Source: an uncultured Acidobacteriaceae bacterium (lineage in GTDB: Bacteria; Acidobacteriota; Terriglobia; Terriglobales; Acidobacteriaceae). From it: 14,206 bases of DNA. Positions 1 through 9,200 of the stretch are shown here, in pieces. Location: the NCBI GenBank assembly GCA_903842845.1, contig CAIMNN010000001.1:1-14206 (forward strand), given 5' to 3'. Each line of letters opens with the position of its first letter. The first letter of the stretch is position 1. The position numbers and the translations under genes are program-made. The notes beneath the pieces are model-generated. The model made no database searches, was not told where the DNA came from, and was given only the letters and a program-made list of their open reading frames with translations.

Positions 1-1004
1 AGATTGCCGAGGGGCTTTACAAGCAGCGGCTGACGACGCTGGATGAGTTCACAACATTGCCGGCTTTATTGCGGCAAAAGCTGGCTGATGCGGGTTGGAG
101 CGTTGGAAGGCCAACACTGGCGCAGATATTTACTGCATCTGACCGCACAGAGCGTTATTTGGTCGAGGTCAACAACGGCCAGACAGTTGAAACGGTTTGG
201 ATGCCGGAGAGCGATGGCGGCGAAGACGGCGAGGACGATGCTGCGGGCGACGCAATCACGCGATCGACTATTTGTGTTTCGAGCCAGATAGGGTGCGCGG
301 TGGGTTGTCAATTTTGTTTGACGGCGCGGCTAGGGCTGGCTCGCAACCTGACGGCGGGCGAGATTGCGGGGCAGGTGGTGAGCGTGCTTGCGCGACACAA
401 TTTGAGCCCGGCGACTGACCGCATCAACCTGGTGTTTATGGGCATGGGCGAGCCGTTCCTGAATTATGCGAACTTCGCGGCGGCGGTGCGGATATTGGCG
501 GAGCAAGTTGGCATCAGTCCGCGGCGGATGACGGTTTCGACTTCGGGGATTCTTCCGGGCATAGAGCTTTTTGCGGCCGAGCCGCTTGCGCTGCGTCCGC
601 GACTAGCCATCAGCCTCAACGCGCCCAACAATCAGGTCCGCGACGCATTGATGCCGATCAATCGCAAGTGGCCAATCGAGCAGCTTGTTGCTGCGCTGCG
701 GCGGATTCCGTTGCGGGCGCATGAGCGGATTACGTTTGAATATGTTTTGCTTGGCGGCCACACGGACCAGCCTGAACACGCGGCGGAGCTGGCGCGGCTT
801 GTGAGGCGGACAGGTTTGCCGGTGAAGGTGAATCTGATCGCGTGGAATCCCGGGCCTGACGTGCCTTATGAGACGCCGGACCCGGAGCAGGTTGATGGCT
901 TTCGTCGCGCACTGATCGAACAGGGAATCCCGACCTATCTGCGCAAACCGCGCGGACGGGATATTTATGCGGCTTGCGGGCAGTTAAAGAAAACTATGCA
1001 GTAA
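1..1004 (+). CDS. rlmN: Dual-specificity RNA methyltransferase RlmN (5'-truncated by window edge)
   Basis: Radical-SAM enzyme that methylates C2 of adenine in 23S rRNA (A2503) and some tRNAs, in the cytoplasm. The frame is open from base 3 with family-like sequence (IAEGLYKQRLTTLDEF), so the gene starts left of the window; the TTG at 57 is not the true start. Counting residues from 57, the [4Fe-4S]/SAM motif CxxxCxxC is C80-C84-C87 within 'CVSSQIGCAVGCQFC', the GMGEP SAM-binding motif is at 129-133, and the conserved C-terminal cysteine that carries the methyl intermediate is C306 in 'YAACGQL'. These fit RlmN rather than the Cfr resistance enzyme, although the two families are close. A strongly acidic stretch at 51-65 (rich in E, D and G) precedes the radical-SAM core and is longer than in typical RlmN. 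The gene converges on cusA with a gap of 38 bases; no clear terminator is visible there. Confidence 0.95.
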   Translation, partial: IAEGLYKQRLTTLDEFTTLPALLRQKLADAGWSVGRPTLAQIFTASDRTERYLVEVNNGQTVETVWMPESDGGEDGEDDAAGDAITRSTICVSSQIGCAVGCQFCLTARLGLARNLTAGEIAGQVVSVLARHNLSPATDRINLVFMGMGEPFLNYANFAAAVRILAEQVGISPRRMTVSTSGILPGIELFAAEPLALRPRLAISLNAPNNQVRDALMPINRKWPIEQLVAALRRIPLRAHERITFEYVLLGGHTDQPEHAAELARLVRRTGLPVKVNLIAWNPGPDVPYETPDPEQVDGFRRALIEQGIPTYLRKPRGRDIYAACGQLKKTMQ

Positions 1005-1042
1005 GGTGGAACGAATATTAGAGTGCAAGCATCAGAGTCAGA

Positions 1043-4000
1043 TTAGCAGTCGCTCTGTGGTTCGGGCGTGACCGAGCGCATACGCCAGAGCGAATAAATA
1101 GCTGGATAGACAAGCAGCTCAAGCAGGAACGATGTGATGACTCCGCCGAGCATGGGTGCAGCGATGCGCTTCATAATCGCGGAGCCCGTTCCGTTGGACC
1201 ACATGATGGGCGCGAGGCCGATGGTGATGACTGCGAAGGTCATCAACTTGGGCCGGAGGCGGCGCGCGGCTCCTTCGACAATGGCGTTGGTCAGCTCCAC
1301 CGCTGACATTGCTGCGCGAGCTCGGAGTGCTTTTTTGTATGCGAGCTCGAGATAGAGAAGCATGAAGACGCCTGTCTCGGCGTCAATGCCGAGAAGCGCG
1401 ACGATGCCGACCCAGACTGCGATGCTCATGTTGTAGTTGAGCAGATAGAGAAACCAAATTGCGCCGATAGTGGAGAAAGGAACGGCAAGGGTGATGATTA
1501 GCGTCTTGATGAGAGACCGCGTATTGAGATAGAGCAGGATGAGAATAACTACGATGGTGACAGGCACGGCGAGTTCGAGCTTCTTCTTCGCGTGTTCGAT
1601 GGCCTCGTACTGGCCGCTCCAACTGACCATGTAACCCGGAGGCAATGCGACGCCGGCTAGTTGTTTCTGCGCAGCGCGCACATAATCAGCGGTGTTCGAA
1701 CCAACAGTATCGATGATGACGTAGCCGGTGGGAATGCCATCCTCATCGCGGATCATGCTGGGGCCATTGGTGAGGCGAACATCGGCCAACTTATAGAGCG
1801 GGACCTGGACGTCGCCGGAGACGGGGATGAGCACTTCGCGAATGACGTCGAGGTTGGAACGGAAGTCGCGTAGATAGCGGACGTTTATAGGATATTTTTC
1901 ACGGCCTTTGAGCAGAGTGGTGACGTTTTCTCCGCCGACGGCGCTGGAGAGAGCATCCTGAGCTGTTTCAATGGAAAGCCCGTACTGCGCCAGCGCGACG
2001 CGGTTCCATTCAATGTCAAGGAAGTAGCCATCTGCGGTCCGCTCTGCATAGACGCTGCGCGTTTCAGGCATCGCGGCAATAGCAGTGGAGATATCCGTGC
2101 CGAGTTGCTGGATCTTCTGTAGGTCCGGCCCCTGCACCTTGAGACCGATGGGCGAGCGGATTCCGGTGGAGAGCATTTCAATGCGTCCGCGGATGGGCAT
2201 GGTCCATGAGTTGGATAATCCGGGAATCTTGAGCGCGGCGTTCATCTGGGCGACGAGTTCTTCATCGCTGATGTGGTCGGGTGTGATGTGACGGCAGAGT
2301 GAGGCCAGCCACTCCGGCGCCCAGTCGGAGTACCACGTGGATTTGCGGGGCCACTCGGAGCGGGGGTTGAGAATGATGACGGTCTCCAGCATGGAGAGTG
2401 GCGCAGGGTCTGTGGCCGTATCTGCGCGGCCGGATTTTCCCAAAACGTGGTCCACCTCTGGAAAGGTTTTGAGAATTCGGTCGGTGAGCTCGAGCAGATG
2501 GCGGGATTCAGTCAGCGAGATGCCAGGCGCGGTGCTCGGCATGTAGAGGAGCGAGCCTTCTTCGACGGTAGGCATGAGCTCAGACTTGAGGTGCATGGCA
2601 GCTGGAATGGTGAGTGCGAGCAGTAGGCAGGCAGAGCCGATGACGATGAAGCGATGACCTGTGACCCAGCGGACGATGGGTTCGTACATGCGGATCAACG
2701 GGCCGGTGATGGGATGGCGATCTTCACGCCGGATGGGTCCGCCGAGCAGCCAATTCATAGCGTGATGCAAGCGGGAGCCGGAAGAATCGTTGCCTGAGCG
2801 GACCAGAAGAATGCGCAGTGCGGGGTCGAGCGTAAGCGCGAGGAGAGCGGCGCATAAAAGCCCGAAGCTTTTGGCCAATACCAGCGGGCGGAAGAGCTTG
2901 CCTGTTTCACCATCCAGCACGAGAAGAGGGAAGAAGGAGACGGCGATTACCAGCAGGGTGAAGAAAGTTGGGCCCGTGACTTCACGGATGGCTTCGAAGA
3001 CGACGGCGCGGCGGTCGAGATGCTTGCCCTCTGCGGCTTCAAGCTTTTTGTAACTCTGTTCCACAACGATGATGGCTGCGTCGACAAATTCTCCGCAAGC
3101 GAGTGCAATGCCAGCCAGTGTGAGTATATTGATGCTCACTCCGCAGAGTGAGAGTGGAATGAAGGTCAACAGTACAGTGACGGGAATTGTGATGAGTGGA
3201 ATGACGGAGCTTGGAAAATGCCAGAGGAAGACAAGGATGATGATGGAGACGGTCAGGATGACGCCGAAAAGCGTGGCGCGCGAGTTTGAGATGGCGCTGT
3301 GGATGAGCGTAGAGCGGTCATAGACGGGGACAACACGAACGCCCGTCGGCATCTCGTGCTGGAGCGAAGCGATGCGGTCTTTTACGCGGCCGATGACGTC
3401 CAGCGCATTCGCGCCTTCGCGCATGATGATGATGCCGCTGACTGCTTCGCCGTGGCCGTCATATTCAGCAGAGCCGCGACGCAACTCCGGGCCCATGGTC
3501 ACACTGGCAACATCGGCGATGCGCACCGGCACGCCGTTCACATTCTCAAGCACAACCTCTTCCAGGTCTTTTGCGGAGCGGAGATAACCCTGGCCGCGGA
3601 TCATGTACTCCGCACCGCCCAGTTCCAGAAGGCGCGCGCCTGTTTGCTTGTTGGCAGAACGAACAGCGGCTGTGACAGCGGAGAGTGGAATTTTGAGCGC
3701 TTGCAGACGGTTCGGGTCGACGTTGACCTGATACTGAGTTACGAATCCACCGACCGTCGCCACTTCACTGACGCCGGCGACGCTGGATAAATAGGGCTTC
3801 AGATACCAATCCTGATAGGAGCGCAGTTCGGCGAGTGAATGCGTTCCGCTGTCATCGAGCAGGACATACTGATAGACCCAGCCGAGGCCGGAGGAGTCTG
3901 GACCCAACTCCGTCTTCACGCCTTCGGGCAACTGCGCAGTAACTGAGGAGAGATATTCAAGAGTGCGCGAACGCGCCCAGTAAGGATCGGTGCCGTCCTC

Positions 4001-4288
4001 GAAGATCATGTAGACGTAGGAGTAGCCGAAGTCCGAGATGCCGCGCACAGTGCGTACCCGTGGCGCGCCACGCAGCGCGGTCACGATGGGTCGTGTGACC
4101 TGGTCTTCAATAATGTCGGGGCTGCGGTCCCACTTTGAGTAAATGATGACCTGTGTGTCGCCGAGGTCGGGCATCGCATCCACAGGCATGCGTAAGATGG
4201 ACCATACGCCCCATGCGCAGGCAGCAGCTGTGAAGAGAAAGACCAGATGCTTGTGGCGAACACTGAGAGTGAGCAGCCGGTCAATCAT
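1043..4288 (-). CDS. cusA: Heavy-metal efflux RND transporter, CusA/CzcA family (probably Cu(I)/Ag(I))
   Basis: Inner-membrane, proton-driven RND pump of the heavy-metal (HME) class, 1081 residues, a full family length. It would take metal from the periplasm or cytoplasm and pass it through CusB to an outer-membrane channel. The sequence is collinear with E. coli CusA as I recall it: N-terminal helix at 12-31, 'PVDAMPDL' at 35-42, the 'FEDGTDPYWARSR' block at 96-108, two large periplasmic loops, and clusters of membrane helices at about 338-490 and 905-1066. The three methionine contexts that bind Cu(I) in CusA appear conserved: M583 (YMPST), M633 (PLSMLET) and M705 (IEMLSTGI). The proton-relay residues also appear kept: D403 (GEFVDAA), E971 (GIDAETG) and K1014 (RPKLMT). 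The methionine triad favours Cu/Ag over Zn/Co/Ni. Its ATG shares one base with the stop of cusB (TAATG), implying translational coupling. No outer-membrane cusC gene is present in the window. Confidence 0.93.
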   Translation of the reverse strand: MIDRLLTLSVRHKHLVFLFTAAACAWGVWSILRMPVDAMPDLGDTQVIIYSKWDRSPDIIEDQVTRPIVTALRGAPRVRTVRGISDFGYSYVYMIFEDGTDPYWARSRTLEYLSSVTAQLPEGVKTELGPDSSGLGWVYQYVLLDDSGTHSLAELRSYQDWYLKPYLSSVAGVSEVATVGGFVTQYQVNVDPNRLQALKIPLSAVTAAVRSANKQTGARLLELGGAEYMIRGQGYLRSAKDLEEVVLENVNGVPVRIADVASVTMGPELRRGSAEYDGHGEAVSGIIIMREGANALDVIGRVKDRIASLQHEMPTGVRVVPVYDRSTLIHSAISNSRATLFGVILTVSIIILVFLWHFPSSVIPLITIPVTVLLTFIPLSLCGVSINILTLAGIALACGEFVDAAIIVVEQSYKKLEAAEGKHLDRRAVVFEAIREVTGPTFFTLLVIAVSFFPLLVLDGETGKLFRPLVLAKSFGLLCAALLALTLDPALRILLVRSGNDSSGSRLHHAMNWLLGGPIRREDRHPITGPLIRMYEPIVRWVTGHRFIVIGSACLLLALTIPAAMHLKSELMPTVEEGSLLYMPSTAPGISLTESRHLLELTDRILKTFPEVDHVLGKSGRADTATDPAPLSMLETVIILNPRSEWPRKSTWYSDWAPEWLASLCRHITPDHISDEELVAQMNAALKIPGLSNSWTMPIRGRIEMLSTGIRSPIGLKVQGPDLQKIQQLGTDISTAIAAMPETRSVYAERTADGYFLDIEWNRVALAQYGLSIETAQDALSSAVGGENVTTLLKGREKYPINVRYLRDFRSNLDVIREVLIPVSGDVQVPLYKLADVRLTNGPSMIRDEDGIPTGYVIIDTVGSNTADYVRAAQKQLAGVALPPGYMVSWSGQYEAIEHAKKKLELAVPVTIVVILILLYLNTRSLIKTLIITLAVPFSTIGAIWFLYLLNYNMSIAVWVGIVALLGIDAETGVFMLLYLELAYKKALRARAAMSAVELTNAIVEGAARRLRPKLMTFAVITIGLAPIMWSNGTGSAIMKRIAAPMLGGVITSFLLELLVYPAIYSLWRMRSVTPEPQSDC

Positions 4289-5778
4289 TACATGCTCCTG
4301 GACATGACGGAGGAAGCAGTGCCCGAGGTGTATTTTGATGGATCAGCCTGGAATTTCTTTTTGCAACCCTCCGAGCAGAAGTGATAGGTGTGGCCTTTGA
4401 AAGTCGCGTCGAATTTGGAGATTGAGATCTGCATACCGCAGACGGGGTCGGTGTTGTCGCCGTTCATTTTTGGATGTGGGCTTGTGGGAGTGGCGGCAGG
4501 CGGGGCAGAGGCGTGCAGGCGACTTTCTGAATCGAGCAGGAAATTGCCTTCCACAACGATCTTCTCGCCATCCTTGATACCAGAGGTGATGAGGAGATTC
4601 TCTCCTAATGCGCTACCGATGGTTACGTTGCGCCGCTCGTAGACAGCCGCAGAGGTTTCAACGAAGACAGTGTGCCCCTCGCCGCTTTCAAGGATCGCGT
4701 CTGCTGGTATCGAGATACCATTCTGAGTCTTAGATTGGTATTCGATATCCACATACATATCAGGGCGCAGAATCTGCGAGGGATTCTCAGCCTCAAGGCG
4801 GAGCTTCAAGGTGCGTGTTACTTCGTCAACTAGCGGCTGGGCAGCAGAGACTGTGGCAAAAAATGGATGCTTGAGATCTGAGGAGGATACTTGAACTCGC
4901 GTCCCGGGGCGAGGCAAACCTTCTTCTGAGTGCAGATTGGCAATAATCCAGATATGGCTGAGGTCAGCAATGCGATAGAGTTCGGCGCCGCGATCAAAAT
5001 GCGCCTGTGGGGAGATGTTGCGCGCGAGGACGATGCCGTCAATCGGGGAAACCAGGTCCAGATTGCTGGAGGGATGTCGCGACTCACCAAGATGTTTGAC
5101 CTGCTCGGGATCCATGCCGAGCAGCCTGAGCTGTTCGGCGTTTACTGTGGCAGTATCGCGGATGAGCTGTGACTCATTGCCCGACGAAGTTCCCTTGAGG
5201 CGCTCGATGCCGGAGAGAAAGCCGAGGTAATTGATCTGTGCATTACGAACTTCAGGACTGAAGAGAGTAGCCAGAACCTGGTTTTTCTTGACGGGCACTC
5301 CGGAGGGCGTATCGCGGATGGATTCCACCCATCCGTCGAAACCTGCATACAGTTTGTAGAGGTGGTTTTCATCCGGGACAACACGGCCGGATGAATGCAC
5401 GGTGCGTGTGCCGCCGCCGGAATGTACAACGACGGTACGTACACCAATCAGCTGCTGTTCAGAGGCAGGAATGCTGAGCGCGCCAGCGGGCAAGGAAGAA
5501 GATGCGGAGTCCTCATAGACGGGCTCAAGCTGCATGCCGCAATCCGGTGCGATGCCGGGTTTATCCGACCGGTAAGAAGGATGCATCGGGTCAACATAAA
5601 AGAGAATTCGAGGGCTCGGCTGATGGTTGGAGCTATTCTGATGCGCACTATGCTTGCCGCCCAAAAAAAAGGCTACCGTCACCGAGGTAACGAAAATTGC
5701 TATTACGATAGTGCGCCTAACTGTCTGCATAACATTTAAGGCCTCTAATAATAGCATAAGTGTGTAGGAATGGGTCAT
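4288..5778 (-). CDS. cusB: CusB-type periplasmic adaptor with N-terminal heavy-metal-binding and C-terminal YHS domains
   Basis: Membrane-fusion (adaptor) subunit that would link the CusA pump to an outer-membrane channel and hand metal to it. In order over 496 residues: membrane anchor at about 22-40, His-rich linker, heavy-metal-binding domain at about 58-90 (Y61, M65-H66-P67, C80-G-M82), barrel-sandwich/lipoyl and hairpin region at about 125-290, beta-barrel at about 290-350, membrane-proximal domain to about 425, then a proline-rich linker and a YHS domain at about 443-485 (DPVCGM with C447; C468 and C472). CusB of E. coli lacks the YHS module, which probably binds copper. The ATG at 5778 has no Shine-Dalgarno; the in-frame ATG at 5730 (M17) is preceded by AGAGG about 10 bases upstream and puts the membrane anchor right at the N-terminus, so it may be the real start (480 residues). 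First gene of a two-gene operon with cusA; divergent from the multicopper oxidase gene. Confidence 0.92.
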   Translation of the reverse strand: MTHSYTLMLLLEALNVMQTVRRTIVIAIFVTSVTVAFFLGGKHSAHQNSSNHQPSPRILFYVDPMHPSYRSDKPGIAPDCGMQLEPVYEDSASSSLPAGALSIPASEQQLIGVRTVVVHSGGGTRTVHSSGRVVPDENHLYKLYAGFDGWVESIRDTPSGVPVKKNQVLATLFSPEVRNAQINYLGFLSGIERLKGTSSGNESQLIRDTATVNAEQLRLLGMDPEQVKHLGESRHPSSNLDLVSPIDGIVLARNISPQAHFDRGAELYRIADLSHIWIIANLHSEEGLPRPGTRVQVSSSDLKHPFFATVSAAQPLVDEVTRTLKLRLEAENPSQILRPDMYVDIEYQSKTQNGISIPADAILESGEGHTVFVETSAAVYERRNVTIGSALGENLLITSGIKDGEKIVVEGNFLLDSESRLHASAPPAATPTSPHPKMNGDNTDPVCGMQISISKFDATFKGHTYHFCSEGCKKKFQADPSKYTSGTASSVMSRSM

Positions 5779-5809
5779 TGGGGGTTCCAGGCTGAGGAGT
5801 AGATGTATG

Positions 5810-5838
5810 ATGTTTTTGTGTAAGTGTATTTATGTCAA
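5810..5838 (-). promoter_or_regulatory. Candidate promoter of cusBA
   Basis: On the minus strand a perfect TTGACA (-35; bases 5838 to 5833) is followed after 17 bases by AAACAT (5815 to 5810), a weak -10 with only 3 of 6 consensus positions. A strong -35 with a poor -10 suits a regulated promoter. It lies about 30 bases upstream of the ATG at 5778 and about 80 bases upstream of the alternative ATG at 5730. Inferred from E. coli-like consensus, which may not hold in this phylum. Confidence 0.35.
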
Positions 5839-5886
5839 TTATTTAATCAGAAATAGGAATCCGGAATAAGGAGCCGGAATGTAGTT

Positions 5887-5932
5887 ATTGGGGTCAGAAA
5901 ATCAGTGATTTTCGAGACATTGGAGTCAGAAA
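5887..5932. repeat. Direct repeat ATTGGRGTCAGAAA, period 32 bases
   Basis: ATTGGGGTCAGAAA at 5887-5900 recurs as ATTGGAGTCAGAAA at 5919-5932 (13 of 14 identical), 32 bases apart, close to three helical turns. A third TCAGAAA core lies at 5847-5853, eight bases upstream of the cusBA -35 on the minus strand. Same-face spacing beside a promoter is what tandem binding sites of a response regulator would show; the regulator itself is not in the window. Confidence 0.45.
5897..5913. promoter_or_regulatory. Palindrome GAAAATCA-G-TGATTTTC
   Basis: Perfect inverted repeat with 8-base arms (5897-5904 and 5906-5913) around a single G. It overlaps the first copy of the 14-base direct repeat and sits between the two copies. 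Symmetry and position suggest an operator for a dimeric regulator of the divergent copper genes. It is only loosely like the CusR-type AAAATGACAA/TTGTCATTTT box, so no regulator is assigned. Confidence 0.4.
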
Positions 5933-6101
5933 CACTGAGAAAGTTCCAAAAATATATTTTGAGAGGTGGAGCCACTAATCCACTACTTCAAATGAATAGG
6001 ATGAAGAATGAAAGCATTGTCTTGGATGGAAACGCGCTCTGGGGTATTCGATTAAATATAAGTAAATAAACGGGATATGTATCTATATTCGACCAGGATT
6101 T

Positions 6102-6130
6102 CGAGCTGGAAGCAGCCTTGTGCCAGCTCG
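6102..6130. repeat. Inverted repeat CGAGCTGG / CCAGCTCG
   Basis: Arms of 8 bases at 6102-6109 and 6123-6130 match perfectly across a 13-base loop. No U-tract follows on the plus strand, so it does not look like an intrinsic terminator. It could be a binding site or chance; its role is unknown. Confidence 0.3.
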
Positions 6131-6202
6131 CTTCATGAGTTCAGTGATAACTAAACAGTAAACGCAGAGAGTTACTACAGTCATGAAAAAAGGTTAGATT
6201 TT

Positions 6203-6239
6203 ATTACTCAAAAGTAATCAACAGGTGTAGAAATATAAT
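6203..6239 (+). promoter_or_regulatory. Candidate regulated promoter of the multicopper oxidase gene
   Basis: A perfect TATAAT (-10) lies at 6234-6239, about 46 bases before the chosen ATG at 6286. At the expected -35 position there is no TTGACA; instead the inverted repeat ATTACT-CAAA-AGTAAT (6203-6218) occupies the site. Between them, AACAGGTGTA (6220-6229) is one base off the TACANNTGTA core known for CopY/BlaI-type repressors. The combination suggests a promoter controlled by an activator or repressor rather than a constitutive one. Confidence 0.4.
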
Positions 6240-6285
6240 GACGTAGGTAATGTATTCGATTTTCCAGCATAGTGAGGATGATTTT

Positions 6286-9200
6286 ATGAACTCCGATACT
6301 CGCCACCCTCTTTCACATGTAAGGGCTTGCCTTTGCCTCCTGGCAATTTTCTTTTGTGGCGCACTCGCGCAAACTCAAGTACAAAATTTACAGCGTAGTT
6401 CAAGTTTGAATGCAAGTACGACTTCCAACCCCAGCACAACGCCGCATTTTCGCTCAACTACCAATGCGCAAAGAAGAGCTGCGGCTGCGAATATGGCAAG
6501 GAGGAGAGCGGCCAAGGCGATGAGCGCTCCCAAACTCCAGGGTGGAGTTCATGGGAACGCAGTTGTCGGACCTCCGGGGACTCCTGGTGCGTCACTCACG
6601 CGCGATCAGCTTTACTTCAGTACGACGTATCCGAACTTTGCCAACAGTCCGTTGCCGAACTTCAATGACAGTGTCAATTGTCCGCCCCCCAATTACTGCG
6701 GCATCCGCAAGTTTGTTGACACGTTGCCGTTGCCCAACACTCCCAACGATTTGGGTCAGATGCTTCAGGTGGCAGTGCCTGATACGAACACCTTCCCTGG
6801 CTCTGACTACTATGAGATCGCTCTCGTACAGTACAGCCAGAAGCTGCACACTGATCTGCCTGCCACACTGCTGCGTGGTTACGTGCAAACGAACTACGGC
6901 ACGGACGTGAACGGGAATAACACGGTTGCGCCGGCAGCGGTGAACTATCTGGGTCCGATCATTATTGCGCAGAGCAACCGGCCGGTGCGCGTGAAATTTG
7001 TAAATAACCTTCCGAGCGGCGCGGGCGGCAATCTTTTTCTGCCGGTTGACACAAGCGTTCTTGGCTCAGGTCTCGGCCTGGCCAATGGTGCGTCGCCGTA
7101 TCTTCAAAACCGCGCCACGATCCATATGCACGGTGGCAATACGCCGTGGATCAGCGATGGAACTCCGCATCAGTGGACGGTTCCCGCAGGTGATTGGGGC
7201 AACACAAACTACCAGCGCGGCGCCAGCGTTGCTTTTGTTCCCGACATGTACTTTGTGAACGGGCAAGTTGTTCCTCAGTGCGCGACTCCGGTTGGCACAA
7301 ATTGCTCAGGTTCTGATCCATCGACGCTGCCAGCAGGCGCTGTCAATGATCCGGGGCCCGGCGCGCTGACCTTTTATTACACCAATCAGCAGAGTGCCCG
7401 TCTGCTTTTCTATCACGACCACTCGTACGGCATTACGCGACTCAATGTGTATGCCGGTGAAGCCTCGGCGTACATTATTCGGGACGAGGTCGAAGGGGAC
7501 CTGATCCATGGAACCAATAATTCCGGCATCAATCCGGGGCTGGTCCAGGCGATCCCTGCTGCGGAGATCCCGCTCGTAATTCAAGACAAGACCTTCGTAC
7601 CGCAAAACCCCGCATCGACAACGATCTCGAGCGTCGCCATGCTTGAGCTGGGTGCGGGCTATACAAATCCTACGATCAGCTTTACCGGCGGTTGCGCGGT
7701 TGAGCCTGTGGCGCAAGCGGTTGTCGACACGATCACAGATCCTTATGGACAACTTCTCGTTGACGCCATCACAGGCATCAACATCGTCTCAGCGGGTTCC
7801 GGTTGTACTTCGGACCCGGTCGTGACCATCACTGACTCAACTGGCACTGGCGCCGCGGCGTTCGCCTCGGTGGCGACACTTTCGCAGCAGGACCCGACGT
7901 GGGATTCTTCGCTCTGGGGCGGTTACGGCAACCTCTGGTACCCGCACGTCTACATGCCAAACCAGTGGCCGTCAAACCCGGATGGCTCGGGCACCAACCC
8001 GATGGGACGTTGGGATTACGCAAGCTGGTTCTGGCCTGCATTCACGGCATCAAACTATAGTGTGCGCGGTGAGCTGCCTTGCCCCTCGGAAACAGACCCA
8101 ACACAAACATGCCCGGGTACGCCTTCGGTAATCGACCCAGCGCCGATAACTGAGAACAATGGTGCGATTCATCAGGGCGTGGGTAGCACCGTATCACTGA
8201 CTCCTGAAGCATTTATGGATACGCCGGTGATAAACGGCACGGCCTACCCAACACTCACAGTTGATCCCAAACCGTATCGCTTCCGTGTTTTGAGCATCGG
8301 CAACGAGCGTTCATTCAATCTGTCGTGGTTTATCGCCTGCGGTACAGGCGGATACACTCCGAGTGCAACGGCGTACCCTTGCCCCACCTCGCAGGTTCCG
8401 ATTGCGAGTGGAACAGAGGTGGGCATGGTGCCGTCCGTGACGACTCCGGGGTTCCCTAGTTACTGGCCGAGCGATGGCCGGAATGGCGGCGTGCCCGACC
8501 CAGCTTCACAAGGGCCGAGTTGGATACAGATAGCGAATGAAGGCGGTGTGCTTCCTGCGCCTGCCATACTTCCGCCCATGCCAATCTCGTATGAAAAGAA
8601 CATGCGCAGCGTTACCGTCACCAACGTGCAAAATGTGGGATTGGTGCTGATGAGCGCCGAACGCGCCGATGTGATCGTGGACTTTTCAAAGTATGCAGGC
8701 AAGACGTTGATCCTTTACAACGATGCACCGGCACCGTTCCCGGGGTTTGATTCACGCCTCGACTATTTCACCGGCGACCAGGATCAAACCGGCACGGGTG
8801 GAGCGCCCAGTACATACGCGGGATTCGGCCCCAACACGCGTACCATCATGCAAGTCAAAGTGAATGCGGGCACGCCGCAACCTTACGATCCGGCACCTCT
8901 CAATACTCTGCTTCCTGCCGCTTTTGCCGCCACGCAACCTGTTCCGGTGGTTCCCGAGCCTGTTTACTCCAAGGTCTACGGGCAGAACTTCACAGGTCAC
9001 TACCCAACTTTGCAGAGCACATCGCTTACGTTTACTCCGATTGGCGGCACAACTCCGATCACTGTCAATTATGGGTGGAAGACCATTCAAGAGTTGTTTG
9101 AATACGATTACGGTCGCATGAATTCAACACTTGGCACGGAGCTTCCATTTACAAACTTCAATACGCAAACCACCGTACCGTTGGGTTATGTGGATCCTTT

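Larger units (their letters stand above)
5779..6285. other. Divergent intergenic region between cusBA and the multicopper oxidase gene
   Basis: About 500 bases with no convincing gene, clearly more AT-rich than the flanking coding DNA. It holds candidate promoters for both divergent units, a 14-base direct repeat, and several inverted repeats, listed separately. I found no tRNA, no known riboswitch shape and no full copy of the TACCCC/GGGGTA palindrome seen at 12012-12029; only a GGGGTAT half-site occurs near 6038. Its position suggests shared control of the pump operon and the oxidase. Confidence 0.7.

Noticed and set aside
57..1004. rlmN as a Cfr-type antibiotic-resistance methyltransferase
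   Set aside because: The motifs and the convergent housekeeping-like context fit RlmN; nothing seen is specific to Cfr, though a tree would be needed to exclude it formally.
1005..1042. Possible shared terminator between the convergent rlmN and cusA genes
   Set aside because: Only weak, interrupted complementarity is visible and there is no T-tract next to a stem.
3299..3790. Open frame of 163 codons on the plus strand, antisense to cusA
   Set aside because: It lies wholly inside the well-supported cusA frame, with no recognisable domain and no ribosome site; a compositional shadow.
6250..6285. Upstream ATG of the oxidase at 6250
   Set aside because: No good ribosome site and it lies only about 10 bases after the TATAAT; the ATG at 6286 has GAGG at the right distance and leads directly into a signal peptide.
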